Source of the DNA: Hyphomicrobiales bacterium
GTDB taxonomy: Bacteria; Pseudomonadota; Alphaproteobacteria; Rhizobiales; Xanthobacteraceae
Assembly (NCBI GenBank): GCA_016185205.1
Contig: JACPOA010000072.1
Span: 1 to 46,260, forward strand
Direction: 5' to 3'
Length of the DNA: 46,260 nucleotides
Below, piece by piece: positions 41,422 to 46,260 of this stretch. Within the stretch, counting starts at the first letter, position 1. Each line of letters opens with the position of its first letter. The translations under genes were made by a program, and so were the position numbers. A model generated the notes under the pieces. The model made no database searches, was not told the origin of the DNA, and saw only the letters and a list, made by a program, of their open reading frames with translations.

Positions 41422-42217
41422 CGTTACCCGAGCCGAAGTCTGCCTGCTTGGTCTCGGCGTAACCGATCCCCGCGAGATTGATGTTCGTGCCATAGCGCAT
41501 GAGGTCGGGGCCGCCGTTCGGATTCGGAAGCTTACGCGATGCGAAGCAAGGATTGTCGGCACGGGTGATCGCGCCATCATTTCGGTATCTGAAGACAGCG
41601 GCTTCCAGCGCCGGCGCTTCTCGATCGCGCATGAGCTCGGTCACTGGGAACTGCATCGCGGCCGACAGTTTGAGTGCCGCGCATTCGACATCGACAACGC
41701 GGAGAACGGACCGCTCAATCCTGAACGGCAGGCCGATGAGTACGCGGCAGACTTGCTGATGCCTTGGTATCTCTTCAAGCCGAGGCTTGCCCAAGCGAAG
41801 CATGTCGATCTCGCGCTCCTCGAGGAAATGCACCGCACGTTCGATGCGAGCTTGCCAGCGACGGCGCTTCGCATCGCAGACGCCAATGTCGAGCCAGTGA
41901 TCGTCGCCTGTTACGACCAGTCGGGCCGCCGCTGGTTCAAGCGGAGCAAGGATGTTCCCGAACGCTGGTTCCCGGTCGATAAGCTCGACCCTGATACCTA
42001 TGCAGCGGATGTGCTGACCGGCAAACGCGACCGGACGCATATGTCAGCGGTTGGAGCGAATGCCTGGTTCGATGCCGAGGGCATCGGCGAGTATGAAATG
42101 AGGGAACAGTCGCTTCGCCTGAGCGACGGAAAAGTGCTCGTGATCCTGCGCATCACAGAGGAAGCGATGCAGGTTGACTACGGGCGATTTGGGCATTCAA
42201 CAGATCGGAGCCGTTAG
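41411..42217 (+). CDS. ImmA/IrrE family zinc metallopeptidase
   Basis: A 268-residue protein from ATG 41411. Residues 70-80 read FSIAHELGHWELH, giving the zinc-binding HELGH (74-78) of gluzincin-type ImmA/IrrE proteases; the downstream ERQADEYAADLLMPW supplies the third ligand (E in the EADEYAA-type helix). The C-terminal half (about 150-268) is a separate beta-rich domain of unknown role. ImmA in Bacillus ICEBs1 cuts the repressor ImmR to activate conjugation; IrrE cuts DdrO. Here it is coupled behind a sigma factor and a small protein. A strong hairpin follows the stop. Confidence 0.88.
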   Translation: MTPNVTRAEVCLLGLGVTDPREIDVRAIAHEVGAAVRIRKLTRCEARIVGTGDRAIISVSEDSGFQRRRFSIAHELGHWELHRGRQFECRAFDIDNAENGPLNPERQADEYAADLLMPWYLFKPRLAQAKHVDLALLEEMHRTFDASLPATALRIADANVEPVIVACYDQSGRRWFKRSKDVPERWFPVDKLDPDTYAADVLTGKRDRTHMSAVGANAWFDAEGIGEYEMREQSLRLSDGKVLVILRITEEAMQVDYGRFGHSTDRSR

Positions 42218-42237
42218 AGCGGATCGGTGGTGAATTC

Positions 42238-42264
42238 ATGGAGCGGCCGGTGTGGCCGCTCCAT
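42238..42264 (+). terminator. stem-loop after the ImmA gene
   Basis: An 11-base perfect stem (ATGGAGCGGCC / GGCCGCTCCAT) with a 5-base loop GGTGT lies 21 bases behind the metallopeptidase stop. There is no T-run after it, so it may act as a transcript 3' end or as a bidirectional structure and not as a textbook rho-independent terminator. Confidence 0.5.
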
Positions 42265-42308
42265 CGTTGCTGCATCCATCCGCTTCCTGACTGAGAGGCG
42301 GGACCGTC

Positions 42309-42407
42309 ATGTCGGAGCCGATGACAGAGCATGAAGCGGCCTTCGCGGCGACGGTCGTGCAGCTTGAGGCGCTGCCGAGAAGCCACATGCGGAACAGGGC
42401 GCATTGA
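42309..42407 (+). CDS. possible 32-aa small protein before parB
   Basis: A short frame, ATG 42309 to TGA 42405-42407, with GAGAGGCGGG 8 bases upstream. It encodes EPMTEHEAAFAATVVQLEA and a basic tail. No family was recognised. It may be a remnant of a longer element gene or a real leader peptide. Confidence 0.25.
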   Translation: MSEPMTEHEAAFAATVVQLEALPRSHMRNRAH

Positions 42408-42542
42408 GGCCTCAGGAGAGTGTAGTCAAAAGCCGCCGCTGGGCATCAGTGTCCCCAGAGAGTGAGAGGGGAGCGCCACTTTCTGTGACGGACTGGAGGT
42501 CGAGAGAGTGTATTTCGGCCGGCCGTTGCGGAGTGTACTCAC
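42408..42542 (+). promoter_or_regulatory. purine-rich leader of the parB-like gene
   Basis: The 135 bases before the ParB-like ATG contain no gene. They hold a purine-rich stretch GAGAGTGAGAGGGGAGCG at about 42458-42475 and a GACTGGAGG/GAGAGAG run nearer the gene. A similar purine-rich leader (GAGAGGAAGAGGGCGG, about 44825-44840) precedes the strawberry-notch gene. Their role is unknown. Confidence 0.3.
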
Positions 42543-44642
42543 ATGGCAAACGCAATTCGAAAGATCACCCTCAGCGCTACACGTGACGTTCCCATCAACA
42601 AACTGGTGCTCAGCCAATCGAACGTGCGGCGCACGAAGGCAGGTATCTCAATCGAAGACCTGGCCGAGGACATCGCCCGGCGCGGGCTCTTGCAGAGCCT
42701 TAATGTCAGGCCGGTTCTCGATGCCACTGGCGCCGAGACCGGAATGTTCGAGATTCCGGCCGGCGGCCGCCGTTACCGCGCCCTCGAGCTGTTGGTGAAG
42801 CAGAAGCGCCTTTCGAAGACGGCGCCGGTTCCTTGCATAGTGCGCGATCCTGCTGTCGAGGTCTCGGCGGAGGAGGATTCGCTCGCCGAAAACGTCCAAC
42901 GGGTCGCCCTGCATCCGCTGGATCAGTTTCGTGCCTTCAAGGCCCTGTGTGACCAGGGTGCTGGTGAGGAAGAGATCGCCGCCCGCTTCTTCGTCCCGCC
43001 GGCCGTGGTCAAGCAGCGGCTGCGTTTGGCCTCGGTCTCCGAGAAGCTGCTCGGGGTCTATGCCGATGATGGCATGACGCTGGAGCAGCTCATGGCCTTC
43101 ACCGTTACCACTGACCAAGCGCGGCAAGAACAGGTCTGGGAAGCCCTGCAGCAATCCTACAACAAGGAGCCCTACCTGATCCGGCGCCAGCTCACCGAGA
43201 GTGCTGTGCGGGCCTCCGACCGCCGGGCGAGATTCGTGGGAGTCGAGGCCTACGAAGCTGCCGGCGGTCTGGTTCTGCGCGACCTGTTCGAGGACGATGG
43301 AGGTGGCTGGCTTCGGGATGTGGCCCTGCTCGATCGGCTCGCGACCGAGAAACTGGCGGCCGAGGCCGAGAGGATCGCCACCGAAGGCTGGAAGTGGATC
43401 GAGGTGGCGGTCGATATCCGCTATGGACATGTCCATCACCTTCGACGGCTCAACGGCATGCAAACTGAGCTCACGGCAGCCGAGCAAGCGACCTTCGATG
43501 CTCTGACTGCCGAGCAGGCGAAGCTCGAGAGTGAATACCAAGATGCCGATGAGTTGCCGGACGAGGTCGATGCGCGTCTCGGCAAGATCGAGACGACGCT
43601 TGCTGCGTTCGAGAACCGTCCGGTCCGCTATGACCCAGCCGACATTCCGCGTGCCGGCGCGTTCGTCAGCATCGATCCGGACGGACACCTTGCTGTCGAG
43701 CGAGGCTATGTCCGGCCAGCGGACGAACCCACGCCAGTCGCCAACGAAGGCGCGTCGGGAGACGAGCCCGGTCACTCTGATGGGACGGCACTTGCAGCTC
43801 CCGCCGCCCAACGCACCGTTATCACCGTCAGCGGAGAGAAGCCGGATGATGACAGCGAAGATGACGCCATCAAGCCGCTGCCGGAACGCCTCGTAGGGGA
43901 GCTGACCGCGCAGCGCACCCTGGCACTGCGTGACGCGGTGGCGAATAGCCCGCACGTCGCCATGACGGCGCTGTTGCACAAGCTCTGCCTCGACACTTTT
44001 CAGCACAGCGCGTCGGGCGCGTGCCTGGAGGTTTCGGTGCGCCATGTGTTCTTCCCCGTCCAGGCGCCCGACTTGAAGGACAGCCTCTCTGCCAAGGCGG
44101 TCACAGAGCGCCAGATGGCCTGGGAGGCGGAGCTGCCCAAGGACGGCGACGCGCTTTGGGACTGGCTTTCCGATCTCGACGACGATCGGCGTGCGACCTT
44201 GCTCGCACATTGCGTCTCGTTCGGCGTGAATGCCCTCTATGAGAAGGGTGACCGCTATGGTGGCCCGGGCGTCTCGGTGCATGGCGTCCAGCAGCGCCTT
44301 GCGCAAGCGGACCGGCTCGCTCGCGCGGTCGGCCTCGACATGGTTGCGGCGGGCTGGCGGCCCACGGTCGACAACTACCTCAGCCGCGTCACCAAGCCCC
44401 GCATTCTTGAAGCGGTCCGCGAGGCCAAGGGCGACCATACCGCCCAGCTCCTGGACCACCTCAAGAAAGGGGAGATGGCACAGGAAGCCGAACGGCTGCT
44501 TGGCGATACCGGTTGGCTGCCGGAGCCGCTGCGTCTTGCGGACGGCGCGTCCTCGTCGGATCTGTCGGCGGGCGTAGTTGAGACCCTCCCGGCATTCCTT
44601 ACCGACGACGAGGACACTCAATCTCAGCAGGCCGCCGAATAG
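42543..44642 (+). CDS. large ParB-like partition/nuclease-type protein
   Basis: A 699-residue protein. Residues 1-110 form a ParB N-terminal domain with NVRRTKAGISIEDLAEDI, box AGGRRYRALELL and ENVQRVALHPLDQFRAF, which are the CTP/arginine and phosphate-contact motifs of ParB. A helix-turn-helix region follows (EEEIAARFFVPPAVVKQRL). The remaining 450 residues are specific to large ParB-like proteins of alphaproteobacterial plasmids and ICEs; residues about 390-450 are acidic and probably disordered. Small ParB (about 300 aa) is chromosomal, so this marks an autonomous element. No parA is adjacent, which suggests that it regulates or maintains the element in a different way. Confidence 0.88.
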   Translation: MANAIRKITLSATRDVPINKLVLSQSNVRRTKAGISIEDLAEDIARRGLLQSLNVRPVLDATGAETGMFEIPAGGRRYRALELLVKQKRLSKTAPVPCIVRDPAVEVSAEEDSLAENVQRVALHPLDQFRAFKALCDQGAGEEEIAARFFVPPAVVKQRLRLASVSEKLLGVYADDGMTLEQLMAFTVTTDQARQEQVWEALQQSYNKEPYLIRRQLTESAVRASDRRARFVGVEAYEAAGGLVLRDLFEDDGGGWLRDVALLDRLATEKLAAEAERIATEGWKWIEVAVDIRYGHVHHLRRLNGMQTELTAAEQATFDALTAEQAKLESEYQDADELPDEVDARLGKIETTLAAFENRPVRYDPADIPRAGAFVSIDPDGHLAVERGYVRPADEPTPVANEGASGDEPGHSDGTALAAPAAQRTVITVSGEKPDDDSEDDAIKPLPERLVGELTAQRTLALRDAVANSPHVAMTALLHKLCLDTFQHSASGACLEVSVRHVFFPVQAPDLKDSLSAKAVTERQMAWEAELPKDGDALWDWLSDLDDDRRATLLAHCVSFGVNALYEKGDRYGGPGVSVHGVQQRLAQADRLARAVGLDMVAAGWRPTVDNYLSRVTKPRILEAVREAKGDHTAQLLDHLKKGEMAQEAERLLGDTGWLPEPLRLADGASSSDLSAGVVETLPAFLTDDEDTQSQQAAE

Positions 44643-44693
44643 AGCGATCCGGCGAGCCGCTACTGCGCACCTGCCGTTCCTTGCGCTTCACCC

Positions 44694-44727
44694 GAAGGCC
44701 CGACCAGTGTGTCGGGCCTTCGTTTTT
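44694..44727 (+). terminator. rho-independent terminator after the parB-like gene
   Basis: A perfect 10-base stem GAAGGCCCGA / TCGGGCCTTC with an 8-base loop, followed by GTTTTTG. It lies 52 bases behind the ParB-like stop and is the clearest intrinsic terminator in the window. Confidence 0.85.
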
Positions 44728-44870
44728 GAGTGCACGGGTTTCGCGTTGCTCACGCGGAATGCGCCTGCAGCCTGCTGCCGCCTGTTGGGTATCAAGTGTC
44801 CGCGGCCGGGTGACAACGTCGGAACGAGAGGAAGAGGGCGGCCGGGACGGGTTTGAGCCGATGGGGCCCT

Positions 44871-44907
44871 AGAGAGCGCCCCGCGGTTCGACCCGTTCCC
44901 GCTCTCT
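44871..44907 (+). repeat. inverted repeat in the leader of the strawberry-notch gene
   Basis: AGAGAGC (44871-44877) and GCTCTCT (44901-44907) form a 7-base stem around 23 bases, immediately before the GAGG ribosome binding site and the ATG at 44920. It could hide or expose the start region in the mRNA. The rest of the 44728-44870 stretch holds only the purine-rich leader noted above. Confidence 0.35.
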
Positions 44908-44919
44908 GAGGTCCTCTCC

Positions 44920-46260
44920 ATGACGATCGTCTCTGCTCCAGCGGCCGCCGACACGCCGCTGCTCGCCCTCGCTTGTCCTAAATCCAACGTTGCCTATGGC
45001 CTCGCCGACGCCGCGCGTCTTCTTCTGCCTCATCTCGAGCGCGGCCAGCGCATCGACGCGGTCGCACTGCGCAATGCCATGGAGCGCGCTTTCGGCGGCT
45101 CCGATGCGGCCGGTGCTTGGGATTGGAAGGCGGCTTACGACGCCTGCGAGGCCGCGACCGTCCTGTTCCTCCGCAAGTTCGGTCCAGCCATCCGCGCCCA
45201 AGCCGCGTCGCCTGCGGGCGTGCTGCAGATGCTGGGCAAGGTGGCTTCTCTTCTGCCTACGCATACCCGCCGGTCCCAGGAGAGCCAGGCACTGCAGCAG
45301 TTCTCCACGCCGATCGAGCTTGCCTTCGCTGCCGCGGCTGCCGCAGCAGTTGGACCGGCCGACGTCGTGCTTGAGCCCTCGGCAGGGACTGGGCTGCTCG
45401 CGATCTTCGCGGAGCTCGCAGGTAGCGGGCTTGTATTGAACGAGCTCGCCGAGGCTCGCGCTGGACTGCTGAACCAGCTCTTTCCCGATGTCTCGATCAC
45501 CCGTCATGACGCTGCTCACATAAACGACCATCTCGATGGGGCGCTGCGGCCGAGCGTGGCGCTGATGAACCCGCCGTTCTCGGTCGCGGCGCACGTCGAC
45601 GGCGTCGTTGCGGACGCAGCCCTACGCCATGTGGCGTCGGCGCTCGCCCGCCTTACTGATGGTGGGCGGCTGGTCGCGATCACTGGCGCCAGAGTCTCTC
45701 CCGATCATCCGTCCTGGCGCGATGCCTTTGTCCGCCTCCAGGAACGCGGGCGGGTCGTCTTCTCAGCCGCGATCGACGGGCGCGTCTATGCCCGGCACGG
45801 CACGGCGGTCGAGACCCGTCTGACCGTCATCGATCGGGTGCCGGCACCGGATCCAGAGTCGTTTCCAGCGTCCCCAGGCATGGCGCCTGATGCGGCCACG
45901 CTGCTCTCCTGGGTCCTGCAGCACGTCCCGGCGCGCTTGCCTGTCGATGGACTCAGTCTCTTTCCGGCGGTTGCGCGCGTCATCTCTGTCCGTGCCAAGC
46001 CTGCATCTGCGCCACGCCCCACGGCGAGCGCGGCAACAGCGTTCGAGCCTGCCGGCACCGAGCTGGTCTATGAGACCGTCGACTGGAAGCCGGCCGAGGA
46101 CGGCTGCCTCACCGAGGCGCTGTATGAGCCCTACGGCCTCCAGTCTGTTCGCATCGAAGGTGCGCGCCCGCATCCGACGCGGCTCGTGCAGTCCTCGGCG
46201 ATGGCTTCAGTAGCGCCGCCCAAGCCCGCTTATCGGCCACACCTCCTGGCCAACGTCGTC
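44920..46260 (+). CDS. strawberry-notch-type methyltransferase/helicase, N-terminal part
   Basis: The frame from ATG 44920 (GAGG 9 bases upstream) runs to the window edge, 447 residues without a stop. Residues 126-145 carry a RQEFS-like FSTPIELAFAAAAA segment followed by the S-adenosylmethionine motif I VLEPSAGTGLLAIFAEL, and residues about 210-215 read MNPPFS, the NPPF catalytic motif IV of N6-adenine DNA methyltransferases. This is the front of the large alphaproteobacterial strawberry-notch proteins (about 1400 aa), which join a methyltransferase to a SNF2-like helicase. Only the methyltransferase part is visible. The gene lies behind parB on rhizobial elements and probably marks or processes the element DNA. 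Confidence 0.85.
   Translation, partial: MTIVSAPAAADTPLLALACPKSNVAYGLADAARLLLPHLERGQRIDAVALRNAMERAFGGSDAAGAWDWKAAYDACEAATVLFLRKFGPAIRAQAASPAGVLQMLGKVASLLPTHTRRSQESQALQQFSTPIELAFAAAAAAAVGPADVVLEPSAGTGLLAIFAELAGSGLVLNELAEARAGLLNQLFPDVSITRHDAAHINDHLDGALRPSVALMNPPFSVAAHVDGVVADAALRHVASALARLTDGGRLVAITGARVSPDHPSWRDAFVRLQERGRVVFSAAIDGRVYARHGTAVETRLTVIDRVPAPDPESFPASPGMAPDAATLLSWVLQHVPARLPVDGLSLFPAVARVISVRAKPASAPRPTASAATAFEPAGTELVYETVDWKPAEDGCLTEALYEPYGLQSVRIEGARPHPTRLVQSSAMASVAPPKPAYRPHLLANVV

Noticed and set aside
42648-44621. A 657-aa minus-strand frame across the ParB-like gene
   Set aside because: Composition is that of an antisense shadow and the + strand carries the ParB boxes and a terminator behind it.
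1-46260. CRISPR arrays or cas genes
   Set aside because: No run of regularly spaced direct repeats and no Cas-like proteins were seen; the repeats near 30.9 kb are only two copies.

Overview
The window is high-GC DNA of an alphaproteobacterium, most likely from the Hyphomicrobiales (Bradyrhizobium/Xanthobacteraceae-like). This rests on the NrsF/ECF sigma remnant, abundant TRAP transporters, a CYP102-type fused P450, IS5 and ISAzo13 debris, and a large ParB followed by a strawberry-notch methyltransferase/helicase gene of the kind seen on rhizobial conjugative elements. The genus is an inference; there is no rRNA or other marker gene.

1-17 kb, + strand mostly: catabolic and transport genes with much decay. 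A partial adenylate-forming (PaaK-like) ligase is followed by a TRAP permease pair (DctQ, DctM). Next comes a broken junction, where an ECF sigma factor/NrsF pair is truncated head-on against the tail of a conjugative relaxase. An AraC regulator then precedes a catabolic block: beta-barrel protein, amidohydrolase remnant, broken second barrel, YtcJ-type hydrolase, CobW-type metallochaperone, MFS exporter, frameshifted porin, and a self-sufficient P450-reductase fusion with one frameshift. Several coding sequences here carry single-base frameshifts, so either this region is decaying or the assembly has indel errors.

16.8-25.5 kb: transposase fragments (IS5-type joined to ISAzo13-type) flank a minus-strand tetR-dctP-dctQ-dctM operon with an OsmC gene behind it. 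Then come a truncated ABC binding-protein gene, a second ISAzo13 tail, a MazEF toxin-antitoxin pair with a clear palindromic operator, and a large serine recombinase. A 3'-end fragment of a tRNA (arginine CCG-like) at about 25.42-25.47 kb looks like the attachment site of the next element.

25.5-46.3 kb: an integrative island. A tyrosine integrase sits at the att end, followed by a defence block. The block holds an unfamiliar four-gene minus-strand operon (unknown 184-aa protein, QueC-like PP-loop enzyme, XRE-ImmA metallopeptidase, PIN-like protein). Diverging from it is an AbiE toxin-antitoxin pair, and then a Gabija pair (GajA OLD nuclease, GajB UvrD-like helicase). A run of small or unknown minus-strand genes follows (Zn-ribbon/HEPN-like protein, DUF3892, DUF2188). 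Next is a second unusual operon: sigma-70-like factor, small charged protein, ImmA/IrrE protease. Element maintenance genes close the window: a 699-aa ParB-like protein, a strong terminator, and the start of a strawberry-notch-type methyltransferase/helicase that runs off the end.

The best candidate for an undescribed system is the translationally coupled QueC-like/ImmA/PIN operon at 27.1-30.9 kb. The sigma factor/ImmA operon at 40.5-42.2 kb is the second.
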